Shown: one piece after another, positions 52,973 to 61,354 of the stretch | Numbering within the stretch: position 1 is the stretch's first letter | How the letters are laid out: the number at the start of each line of letters is the position of its first letter | Source: Acholoe squamosa | Taxonomy: Eukaryota; Annelida; Polychaeta; Phyllodocida; Polynoidae | Direction of reading: 5' to 3' | NCBI GenBank assembly: GCA_949317995.1 | Contig: OX439046.1 | Span: 40,896,002 to 40,960,001 of the forward strand | DNA length: 64,000 nucleotides | Notes under the pieces: generated by a model | What the model was told of the DNA's origin: nothing | Databases searched by the model: none | Seen by the model: only the letters and a program-made list of their open reading frames with translations | Made by a program: the position numbers and the translations under genes

Positions 52973-55055
52973 ATGGCACAGGGGACGATTGACGCTGCGC
53001 GTCAAACGGCCAACGTTGAGTTGGATGAAGGCGAGGACCCGACGGTCTCGTCTCGGGTAGAGGAGACCATGGAATCCTCTAACGCTGGTCTCGGACGAGA
53101 ACCAGAAGTGGAAGAGGCCGCCAAGACTCTCTCTGCCATGTCGACCGAGGTCGCAGACAGGGAGCCGATACCTCCTCCTCCGAATCCGGGTCCAGGACCC
53201 ACGCTACCGGGTCCAGCGAACCCGACCTGCCCATCCGGGATAGATGTCATGGACATTCCTCTGTATCCTCCGGGATTCAGAACCCGCACCCAGTGCCTCG
53301 CCCATGTGGATGAGGAATAGGGTGTGGTCTACACCAGCTGGGGGATGTACATCCCCATGCATCCCTCCATGTTTGGATGCGGTCCCTTAGCGGAAGTGCC
53401 CGGCCAACCCGAGAATATCCCAGACGATTTCAAAACTCTGGTGATAGACTCGTGTACGGACGAGTTGGCCGAGAACATGCCGGTGTCGTGGCTCCGCAAC
53501 TATAGACGGTTGGCGGGAGCTATGGCACTGGATGAGAACTTGGCTCGTGCTGTGCTTCTGTCCGAAGGGATAACCCGGAAGGCAAGCCAGCTTAGGGAGT
53601 CCGAGTCAGATATGGACACAGACTCCACCATCACACAGTCGTCGGTGGAATCCGGACGGATCAAGAAATTGAGCCGTAAGCCCACGCCCAAGGGACCACT
53701 TACCGAGTCTGATCTCGAAGAAGAGGACCTTTGGATAGCGATCGAAAGGTCCAAGTCCGAGAAGGAACCAGGCGCCAGTATACCTGAGGCGGCTGGTAGT
53801 ATCTTGGACGAGGACATTTCTCGCCAGCAGGCTGCTGTTGAAGCCAAGCGTCGTGAGCTTGACGAACATCAGAAGGAGTTAGCCGCTACCTGTCGGGCCC
53901 ACCGCAAGCAGCAGGCTCAACTCCAGGCGAGTGCCGCCTCCGGCACTGACTAACCAGTCAGTAGCAGGAGGAGCACCCACGCTAAGGACAAGGATCCCCG
54001 CAAGTCGGATTCCAGTCCTGAAGCCCCGCCACAGCCGCCCAAGGCGAGCTGCAGGAAGAAGAAGAATGGAGCAAAAGCGTCTCCGGCGGAGCCCGAACCC
54101 TCTACTACCAAGAAGAGGGGTAAGGGCGACCCGAAGTCTGCATCCTCCACAGCGACTATAGTCACAGTAGCCACCCCGGTTACTGCAGTGCCCACTGCTA
54201 CCACCAGCGGGACGGCCGCCACCACCTCGGTTGTGGCTTCGACTGGTACTACTACCACCAGCCGAGCCCAGCCTAGAGGAACGGGCATCTACACGAGCAG
54301 CAACTCGGGAAGCGAAAGCGACCCGGAGCTGCCCGTGTCAGCCAAATCTGATTTGGAGTCCATGACGACGTGGGAAGAAATGACCGCTGCTTCTCGGATT
54401 GTGCATACGACACAATCCATTTCATGTACCATGTGTCAATAAGGATGGTGATAGCGACGATGAGGAGTGGATGAAGTCCGGTCCTCACGATACGCCAGTT
54501 GGTAAATTTTACCTGATTTGGATAGACCAACTCAAGTCCAAATTGGGTACCATTTACCACTATGAGTCCAGAACGAAAGTTCAGTGGGCTATGACTCAAT
54601 GGGGACCGAGCGGCAACCGCCGTAAATGTCGGTTCGAGTCCTGCCAGCTCTCGCTCACCGGTGAGAAGACATTCGAGACGAAGCCGCGCTTTGCTCAGCA
54701 TATAGTGGAGCAGCATATGCACCACAAGCCTTTGATGCGGTGTGTCCCTGGAGACCGCCCAGGCAAACTATGTGACGGCACCTTCACCACCCACCGGCGC
54801 CGGGACCTGGCTCTGCATCTGCAGAAAGCCCACGGTACCGGCCTGGAGAAGACCCGGAAGCGTGCTGTCAAGTGTTTCAACGAGCTCCTTGCAAAATGGG
54901 CTACGTTGAGTACAAAGGAGATCAAGGAGCAGGCGTTCGATCCCGAGTTCTGCGCCTGGAGGAGTGGCAACCTCATGGCTTATTTCACTGTGAACTACTC
55001 CAGCACAAAGTTCGGGATGCCCACCGAGGTGCACCTGAAGGTGAAGAAGTGGTGA
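52973..55055 (+). pseudogene. Unrecognised zinc-finger protein, plus-strand copy
   Basis: Start chosen at the ATG at 52973 because the longer frame opens with TTG inside a leader hairpin. One frame runs through 52973-54440 with in-frame stops at 53318 (TAG) and 53951 (TAA). It encodes an acidic Pro-rich start, a globular segment (53324-53530), a charged helix (53800-53940), then Lys-rich and Thr-rich linkers. The frame changes near 54405 into 54399-55055, which holds SDDEEWMK, CRFESC...HIVEQHMHHKP and a second C...C...HLQKAH set. These positions match the minus-strand copy at 50945-51988. Homology may continue in another frame to about 55140. As it stands the gene is broken, unless stops are read through. 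Family and function unknown. Confidence 0.5.
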
Positions 55056-55430
55056 GGCGACGACAAATGAGAGAAAGGGAAATCTCGTTCGAAGGGAACC
55101 ATTGGAGGTTCGGCTCCGGCCACCAGTACCTCCAAACGGACCCGCGCGGACCGATCCGTAAGCCCGACAGGCAATAAGGATCAGCCCAGACCAGCTAATC
55201 CAGCTGACCGTCGCCAGTCGGGACAACAGGTCTCGGCTCTCAACATGCCTGGCAACCAGACCCATCGGGTGGTTAGCCAGGTAACACCTCCCCTACACCT
55301 CCTACACAGTACCCTTTGAGTGAAGCCCGAATGATTGGAGCACCTTCTTCGGTGCCCCATCCGGCCACAGTGCATGGTGGGCCGGAGAAGGGTCTTCTGG
55401 TAAGCGCCCGACTTACAGCGTGTAGGGGCC

Positions 55431-55630
55431 AGCTCTGGCTGTGAGTCCATGGCGGTATGCTATCTGTCCCCGTTCCCTGGTTGCACCAGCCCCCAGGGGC
55501 TGGTCAGCCAGTGAACACTGCCCCCTTGTGTCATACCGATCCAGATGTAGGTGGAAGGTAGAGAACGTCAGGTCTGGGGATGTAGCTCAGTGGTAGAGCG
55601 CTCGCTTGCAAGTTGAGAGGTCCCTGTTAA
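55431..55630 (+). mobile_element. tRNA-Ala-derived SINE, copy 2
   Basis: TGTAGGGGCCAGCTCTG module followed by GTAGGTGGAAGGTAGAGAA and a tRNA-Ala-like 5' half (GGGGATGTAGCTCAGTGGTA, from 55576). The T-arm is lost after about 55625. It has the same architecture as the copy at 2651. Confidence 0.7.
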
Positions 55631-55658
55631 CCCCACGTACCCCCACCCTGTTTCTTCA

Positions 55659-55778
55659 ATGGAGGAGGTTGCAGACAGAGGTTGGGAAGTGAGTCGGAAG
55701 AAGAAGAAGCCGCAATCCCCCACAAAGAGTCCCAGGACAAGATTTGCCGGCCTGCTGTCTCTTCAGAAAAAGAAATAA
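55659..55778 (+). CDS. Small basic ORF, 39 codons
   Basis: ATG to TAA encoding a Lys-rich peptide (VSRKKKKPQSPTKSP, then RFAGLLSL). The pattern resembles the start of some retroelement ORFs in which a basic stretch precedes RFAxL. No start-context or expression evidence; it may be the remnant of a larger frame. Confidence 0.25.
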   Translation: MEEVADRGWEVSRKKKKPQSPTKSPRTRFAGLLSLQKKK

Positions 55779-55857
55779 TTATATTCCACTAAATTAAGAT
55801 TTTAACATATTATATTTACAGACAGACAGCCAGGTGCTTTATGTTACTCAAGATTCT

Positions 55858-55860
<3 letters not shown>

Positions 55861-55914
<54 letters not shown>
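55861..55914. repeat. (AT)n microsatellite
   Basis: Uninterrupted AT repeat of 54 bp. Confidence 0.95.
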
Positions 55915-55918
<4 letters not shown>

Positions 55919-56151
55919 AAGCAAAAAAGGAGTGCTTAGTATGTATACACATGAATGTAAGAAAAAGATATTAATGTAGAACTGTAAGATTATCATATAA
56001 TATTTATCTGTTAAAGAAGACTATCTATATTTAAGGGTAATAAAAGAGTAATATATATATAAAATATATTTTCAACTACAATAAAAGTCGTTCTTTTTGT
56101 ACATGTCCAGTCTTCCTCTCATCATTGCCATTATAGAATGTGTACTGCAGA

Positions 56152-56309
56152 GGGAGATTCGTGTAACTCCCGGGGCTTGGCCGTTTCTGTAGTCTTAACC
56201 CTCCTATGTGATGTAGTAGTACAACAGCGATGGGAGATTCGTGTGACGCCTGCGCGTTTGGATGTTTCTGTTACCTTAACCCTCCTCTCATGGAGAATCG
56301 TCTAACCCC
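56152..56309 (+). repeat. Iterated GGGAGATTCGTGTAACTCCC motif, left cluster
   Basis: Three copies at 56152, 56232 and 56292 (the last degenerate), each in a unit of about 70-80 bp that also contains CTTAACCCTCC and, in the first, TAGTAGTACAACAGCG. The motif itself is a short inverted repeat (GGGAG...CTCCC). Confidence 0.85.
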
Positions 56310-56382
56310 CTGCACTTTAGAGTCATAGCAAACAAACTTATAATGCTTCACTTCTTTTATTAATTACAGTCTTGTTGTTGCC

Positions 56383-57294
56383 TTGCCCTTCTCACGCCAG
56401 AGTAAGGCAGGGCAACTCAAGAAGGAGCTGAAAAGTGCTCAGGATGAGGTGGTATTGCTGCGTGAGCAGCTTGCCTCCGCAGCCTCTGCAGCAATGAGAC
56501 CTCCCACTGCCACCACTACACGTGTCGCCACTACACCGCGTGTCGCCACTACACCACGTGTCGCCACTACACCACGTGTCACCACTACACAGCTATCATC
56601 ACCTCGTGCTGGCGGTACACCTAGGCAGTCAACATCTGCCAGTACTCCACAGCCTTCTACAGCCAGTGCCACGACTACTGGTAGTACTACACCAAGCAAC
56701 GCTCGTCGCCCAGTGCGATTCTTTCACGCTCTCCGAGGCGCCACTCCACCACCGGGGTTTGATGACCCACCACCCATGGTGGATGTTGCACCCATTGAGG
56801 AACAAGTACCAGTTGTGCCGGTTGAACCTGCACCGGTCCAGCCACAACCACAGCCGTTCCCACCCCCTGGCATCGATGATCAACCACAACTGGAACCTGC
56901 ACCGGTAGAGCCACCACCACAGCCGTTCCCACCCCCTGGCATCGATGATCAACCACAACTGGAAACTGCACCGGTAGAGCCACCACCACAGCCGATCCCA
57001 CCCCTGGCTGAACCAGCACCAGCCCCTGCGTCTCCATTGACACTAACAATGCAAAACATGGAGGAGTTGAACATCACTCCAACAAATGACAGGGTGAAAA
57101 GTTTGCTCACATTACAAATTGCTGCCAGCCAGGTAAAGGCAAGCTCAATCGATATTAAGAAAGGTCTTTTCCGGGAGCCTGTGGCCGGTAAAAACTATCA
57201 TGATACCCTCGGCTTGCTGGCAGATGTCCCGAGATTACATTTGGAAGGAGAAAGAGCCAGGCCATCCAAGAATAGACAAAACAGAGGCAACTAG
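56383..57294 (+). CDS. Pro/Thr-rich N-terminal exon or ORF1 of a transposase-like gene
   Basis: Open frame of 303 codons without an ATG at its beginning (the first codon shown is TTG). It is preceded by acceptor-like TTTATTAATTACAG (56355-56368) and CTCACGCCAG (56388-56397), so an upstream exon is likely. It encodes a short coiled coil (KKELKSAQDEVVLLREQL), four tandem TRVATTP repeats, a Ser/Thr-rich stretch, and two to three repeats of 23 residues containing PFPPPGIDDQPQLE. A globular tail follows (MEELNITPTNDRVKSLLTLQ onward). It overlaps the next frame by 95 bp in the +1 register. The tail probably leads into that protein, so the two may be one gene joined by a frameshift, or split by a one-base error. 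Function unknown by itself. Confidence 0.5.
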   Translation: MPFSRQSKAGQLKKELKSAQDEVVLLREQLASAASAAMRPPTATTTRVATTPRVATTPRVATTPRVTTTQLSSPRAGGTPRQSTSASTPQPSTASATTTGSTTPSNARRPVRFFHALRGATPPPGFDDPPPMVDVAPIEEQVPVVPVEPAPVQPQPQPFPPPGIDDQPQLEPAPVEPPPQPFPPPGIDDQPQLETAPVEPPPQPIPPLAEPAPAPASPLTLTMQNMEELNITPTNDRVKSLLTLQIAASQVKASSIDIKKGLFREPVAGKNYHDTLGLLADVPRLHLEGERARPSKNRQNRGN

Positions 57295-58969
57295 GTCTTC
57301 CATCATTGAATTTATGAAACGAGAGGACAATTCTTACATGCTGCCCGATAAGAAGCATCAGACCAAAAATCAGCAACGGTATGCTTTGGGAGACACTCTC
57401 ATAAATCTTCACAGGAAGTACTGTTCAGAGTATGAGAGCATGACAATTGAGTATTCCACCTTCCGGCGATCTAGGCCATGGTATATTAAGCTCAATCATT
57501 TTCTCAAACGGAGTGTGTGCCTGTGTAAGGCACATGCCAACATGTCGCTGATGATGGATGCCGTACCATCGCTACCTAAAAGCACCACTCAAATGGCAAA
57601 TAACTTCACTGATGAGGCCATACAGGTAGAGCTTGAGAAGATGAACAAGGAGACAGTGTCCTACAAGCAATGGGAACGGGTGACCAAGAAGATAGAGAGT
57701 ATAGTGGACAAGAAAATTGTGACCAAGGAAGTCCATCATACTAAACTTGTCACCAAGTCACAACCAAAAGAGGTGTTCATAAAGACCTTCCTTGCTGCCC
57801 TGCCAGGGTTCCGTGCACATTGTGGCAGAGTTGAGGAGCAGTACCGTGAGATGAAGAGGCTGGAGGAAAATCTGCCAGTGGGCCATTCTATCATACTAAT
57901 GGACTACTCCGAAAACTGGAACTGTGCCTATCTGCATGAGATCACCTCAGCCTACTATTCGAAGGATCAGATAACCATACATCCTATGGTGGTGAAAATC
58001 CAATCACCAGAAGGCCTCCTTATAACTCACACGTACGTAGGTGTGACATCCGTTACCTCCCACTCCTTTTCAACTACCTTCACATTCATACAGAAACTGA
58101 TAGAAGATATCAAGGCATCATTTTCATATGTGACATCCATACACTTCTGCACGGACAGTCCCTCCTCGCAGTACCGTAATAGGCACGTCATTCAGATGCT
58201 TCTAAGGTTTACCAGTACCTTCGGCCTCGTCGCAGCATGGAATTGGCTCGAGGCCGGGCATGGGAAAGGCCCCTGCGACGGGGTCGGAGGAGCTATGAAG
58301 CGCCTGGCTGACCGCATCGTAAAGACCAATCAGATCATCCAATCAGCAGACAACTTTGTGGAGAAGGTTGCACCAGCAACCAAGGTCCAACTTGTCCAGG
58401 TTACATCCAGGGAAGTGATGGAGTCAACAAAAGAGGTTGAGGACTGGGACAGCCCAGGTGTGGCTGGGCTTATGGAAATGCACCAAGCATGTGCTTTCCA
58501 AGGTGCCATCTATGTCCGGCACACCTCATGCTACAGGGCTTGCTGCATGAGCACTGGGCAGCTTGTACTGGGGTGTGCCGGATGGTACAAGACCAAGGTT
58601 GTGGCAAAGGAGGAGGAAGACGTCTGTGAAGACTCTGACGCAGAGTTCGACTTTGAGGGGGACTCAGGCTACGACACTGAGGACGAGCTTCCTCTAGCCC
58701 ATCTCCCCAACTCTGAGGACGGCTCTGAGGAAGACACCCCTCTTGCCAACCTCAAGGCCAACATGGAGGATGAGCTCCCTCTTTCTGAGGTGAAGGCACG
58801 ACTTGCTGCTGAGAGTGACAACAATGATGTCCCCCTCCCTCAGCTAGTTAGGTCGAGGGTAGCCAAGTCGAGGGCAACCAAGTTGAGGGCAACCAAGTCG
58901 ACCTCCACCAAAACCAAGGCCACCAAGGAAGTCCAAGTACGTCTCCGCAGGTCATCGCGGAAGAAGTAG
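57200..58969 (+). CDS. Transposase-like protein (DDE/D-type fold suspected)
   Basis: 589 codons from ATG at 57200. N-terminal region (residues 20-120) has IIEFMKREDNSYMLPDKK, EYSTFRRSRPWYI and CLCKAHANM. The central to C-terminal core has MDYSENWNC (D235), HFCTDSPSSQYRNRH (D319), and WNWLEAGHGKGPCDGVGGAMKR (E351, D360). From memory, this set of motifs marks a widespread metazoan transposon-derived family; three spaced acidic residues fit an RNase H-fold transposase. I cannot name the superfamily with confidence; Sola-type is one guess, since those elements have GAG-starting termini. The last ~100 residues are acidic then basic (nuclear-localisation-like). No stops or frameshifts inside. Flanking iterated motifs are likely its binding sites. 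Confidence 0.6.
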   Translation: MIPSACWQMSRDYIWKEKEPGHPRIDKTEATRSSIIEFMKREDNSYMLPDKKHQTKNQQRYALGDTLINLHRKYCSEYESMTIEYSTFRRSRPWYIKLNHFLKRSVCLCKAHANMSLMMDAVPSLPKSTTQMANNFTDEAIQVELEKMNKETVSYKQWERVTKKIESIVDKKIVTKEVHHTKLVTKSQPKEVFIKTFLAALPGFRAHCGRVEEQYREMKRLEENLPVGHSIILMDYSENWNCAYLHEITSAYYSKDQITIHPMVVKIQSPEGLLITHTYVGVTSVTSHSFSTTFTFIQKLIEDIKASFSYVTSIHFCTDSPSSQYRNRHVIQMLLRFTSTFGLVAAWNWLEAGHGKGPCDGVGGAMKRLADRIVKTNQIIQSADNFVEKVAPATKVQLVQVTSREVMESTKEVEDWDSPGVAGLMEMHQACAFQGAIYVRHTSCYRACCMSTGQLVLGCAGWYKTKVVAKEEEDVCEDSDAEFDFEGDSGYDTEDELPLAHLPNSEDGSEEDTPLANLKANMEDELPLSEVKARLAAESDNNDVPLPQLVRSRVAKSRATKLRATKSTSTKTKATKEVQVRLRRSSRKK

Positions 58970-58991
58970 ATGATGCTTGTGTACATATATT

Positions 58992-59530
58992 GGGAGATTC
59001 GTGTGACGCCCGAATGGTCCAAAAAAGTTGTTAGAACCATTCTTGTTACCTTTATAATATAGTAGAATAACAGCGGAGGAGATTCGTGTAACTCCCGGGG
59101 CTTGGCCATTTCTGTGTTCTTAACCCTCCTAGTAGTACAACAGCGGAGGAGATTCGTGTAACTCCCGGTGTCATACACCCATTGTATAAAGTAGGGGCTG
59201 GCTGGGGTTAGGGAGGGGGGGGGCATACTGCATGTATTAGTTATTAAGAGGAGTATCGGTGTCACACACCCATTGTAGTTAGTTGTTAAGACTACAATGA
59301 TAATGGAATAATAACAATGATGATTATAACAACAATAATGATAATGAAATGACAAGTTTTCCCCTGTTAATAAATCTTATTCTCTTCAACTATGGGTCAG
59401 ATGTCTTGTTCTCGAAGTGTTGTATGAAGAGATTCGTGTAACTCCCTTTTTGATCATTTCTTTGGTCTTAACCCTCCTATGTAGCCTTAACTATATATTT
59501 ACCTGAACCTGGAGATTCGTGTAACGTCCT
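58992..59530 (+). repeat. Iterated GGAGATTCGTGTAACTCCC motif, right cluster
   Basis: Copies at 58992, 59075, 59145, 59427 and 59511, same orientation as the left cluster. Several have the same CTTAACCCTCC and TAGTACAACAGCGG neighbours, with a local period of about 70 bp. Between them, at about 59190-59390, is unrelated sequence including a CACACCCATTGTA repeat. Confidence 0.85.
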
Positions 59531-59848
59531 GTTTCAGCAGCTTTCAAGTTAAACAACAATACCAGTACAGCTAAAACTGAATATATATGGGAGGAATTAT
59601 AATGCCCCAACATACTAACACCAACAAAAACCAACCAATGATATAATATTAGCTGGAAATTGATATTTTCCCAACAAAAGTAAAAAAAACCTGAAAATAT
59701 GTTGAAAAGATAGCCCCAAATTCCTTTCTATCACATAATTCCAAAGCTTATACAGTAGCCAATGTCTATATTTTGAAGAATAACTACAAAACTAAGGTAG
59801 GAAAAGAGAATGGATAGTGTGGAGATACCTAGCAAACCCTCTGCTTAG
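59531..59848. other. Spacer, no gene seen
   Basis: AT-rich; nothing supportable. Confidence 0.5.
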
Positions 59849-59901
59849 GGACCATTCGGGCGTCACACGAATCGCCTATCGTGGCGATTCGTGTGACGCC
59901 C
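59849..59901. repeat. Inverted copies of the motif, head-to-head
   Basis: 59858-59876 and 59883-59901 are perfect 19-bp complements (GGCGATTCGTGTGACGCCC type) around TATCGT. In addition 59849-59873 is the exact 25-bp complement of 58996-59020. These are the only copies in opposite orientation and mark the probable right terminus of the transposon. Confidence 0.85.
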
Positions 59902-60011
59902 TATACAGGGCCTCTCCCGGTCTTATGCTTTAAGGTGGCCCTAACAATGATATGCCAGGCTGAACCTATGGTAATCCTTAACCTCTTCATGTCAAACATG
60001 GTAATATAAGC

Positions 60012-60079
60012 CATATTTCCCCGGATGGATGGACACAACAACATATACACTTTGCCCAAGTCGCTGACAATTGGGGCGG
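60012..60079 (-). repeat. 68-bp direct repeat (candidate B2)
   Basis: Matches 60301-60368 with three mismatches (CATATTTCCCCGGATGGATG start). It lies distal to the recombinase gene, 286 bp from the other copy. AATAAA occurs on the minus strand just beside it (60081-60086). Confidence 0.85.
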
Positions 60080-60300
60080 TTTATTAACAACTTTAAACCT
60101 AACAGACAATGTCAGAACAAAAAAGAAAAATTTTATGACCAAATGTCCATGGCGTCCATGACTCAGTCCCTTTGTTCAGTCTCAGTGCAGTGCCACCTGG
60201 TGTGGCAGCACAGAACCACCTGACTCAGGTGGTGGGGAGGTCCATCCAGTGGGGGAAATATACCCCCATATCTTTCCTGTTCCTTTGAACATATAGTAGT

Positions 60301-60368
60301 CATATTTCCCTGGATGGATGGACACGACAACATATACATTTTGCCCAAGTCGCTGACAATTGGGGCGG
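60301..60368 (-). repeat. 68-bp direct repeat (candidate B1)
   Basis: Partner of 60012-60079, ending 30 bp from the recombinase stop codon. The interval 60080-60300 would be A2, whose partner A1 should lie upstream of gag outside the window. Confidence 0.85.
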
Positions 60369-60397
60369 CACACAGCATACAAAAACACTTTGCCCAA

Positions 60398-61354
60398 TTA
60401 ATACCTGCTCAATTCATGAGCCACACGTAAGTCTTTTACACGTCGTGAGCGGTAAGAATCTGATAAATAAATCAGAACCGCCCAGGATCTCCAGTTGCCA
60501 TAGCTTTTAACGTCGTGAAGGTGCATAAAATCTGCCAAAAACATGGCGGCACCCTGACGCACACTGTGGGTAGTGAACTCCCCTTCCAGCTTGGCGATCC
60601 AAGAAGAGTCCTTGAGTTTGTATGAATAAACATTATAAGTCCATGAAAATAGTTGCTCATTGGGTTCGAGCCCAGACTCCAGAATATAATCCTTCAGCAG
60701 CTGCACAGGGCAGAGGTTACTGCCAGGTGAAGCAATAACAGGAATAATTTGTTCATATTGACGGAATTGAACCGTCTTCGAGCTGCGAATACATAAGTCA
60801 AGTCCATCATCCCAGAATTTGACATCACTCACTAAGAGGGAGTGTGGCGAATTTTTTATGTGTCCAACGCGCAACAAGCAACGGAAGGACAACAGCAGTG
60901 CAGCCCAGAATTTCCTGTCTTTAGCCTTAGATAAGTTTAGGACAGCCTTAATACGTAACAAGTCAGAGGCTGTCAGGGGTTCAGCTGGCTTAGATGCTGA
61001 GCCCAGCAACCGTTTCGCACCGTCCAAGGTAGATTTGATAAGGAAACATGCTCTTGTGGGATGCGGGTAGCCCATGAAGTCATGCAGAGCCCATAGGCCC
61101 GAGATATAGTTCTCAATGGTGTTATAAGCCACGCGATCAGTAAGATGAGTTATATACAGACAGACGGTTTCTATAGAGGCTGGTAAATAACACAGATCAT
61201 ATTCTTCACAGAAGTCCTCATATTGTTTCCATTGAGATTTCCTTGTCTTATAAGTGGTGGCGGACCAGCAATTCGATCTCAGAACCTCCCAACTGCGTCT
61301 CAGTGCCTCCAGTTCTGTAACAACAATCGATGAAGGTGTCAATAGTATAGCCAC
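60398..61354 (-). CDS. Tyrosine recombinase
   Basis: 318 codons; integrates circular element DNA by site-specific recombination. Catalytic set: R162 (in FRCLLRVGHI), H263 and R266 (in THSVRQGAA), and Y296 or Y301 (in LIYLSDSYRS), the R-HxxR-Y pattern; W288 takes the usual second His/Trp position. An N-terminal SAM-like DNA-binding half (residues 20-120) is present. The first codon shown is GTG and the frame overlaps the RT-RNase H frame by 107 bp in another register. Expression therefore needs frameshifting, internal initiation at a later ATG (for example in FMGYPHP), or splicing. No damage seen. Confidence 0.85.
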   Translation of the reverse strand: MAILLTPSSIVVTELEALRRSWEVLRSNCWSATTYKTRKSQWKQYEDFCEEYDLCYLPASIETVCLYITHLTDRVAYNTIENYISGLWALHDFMGYPHPTRACFLIKSTLDGAKRLLGSASKPAEPLTASDLLRIKAVLNLSKAKDRKFWAALLLSFRCLLRVGHIKNSPHSLLVSDVKFWDDGLDLCIRSSKTVQFRQYEQIIPVIASPGSNLCPVQLLKDYILESGLEPNEQLFSWTYNVYSYKLKDSSWIAKLEGEFTTHSVRQGAAMFLADFMHLHDVKSYGNWRSWAVLIYLSDSYRSRRVKDLRVAHELSRY

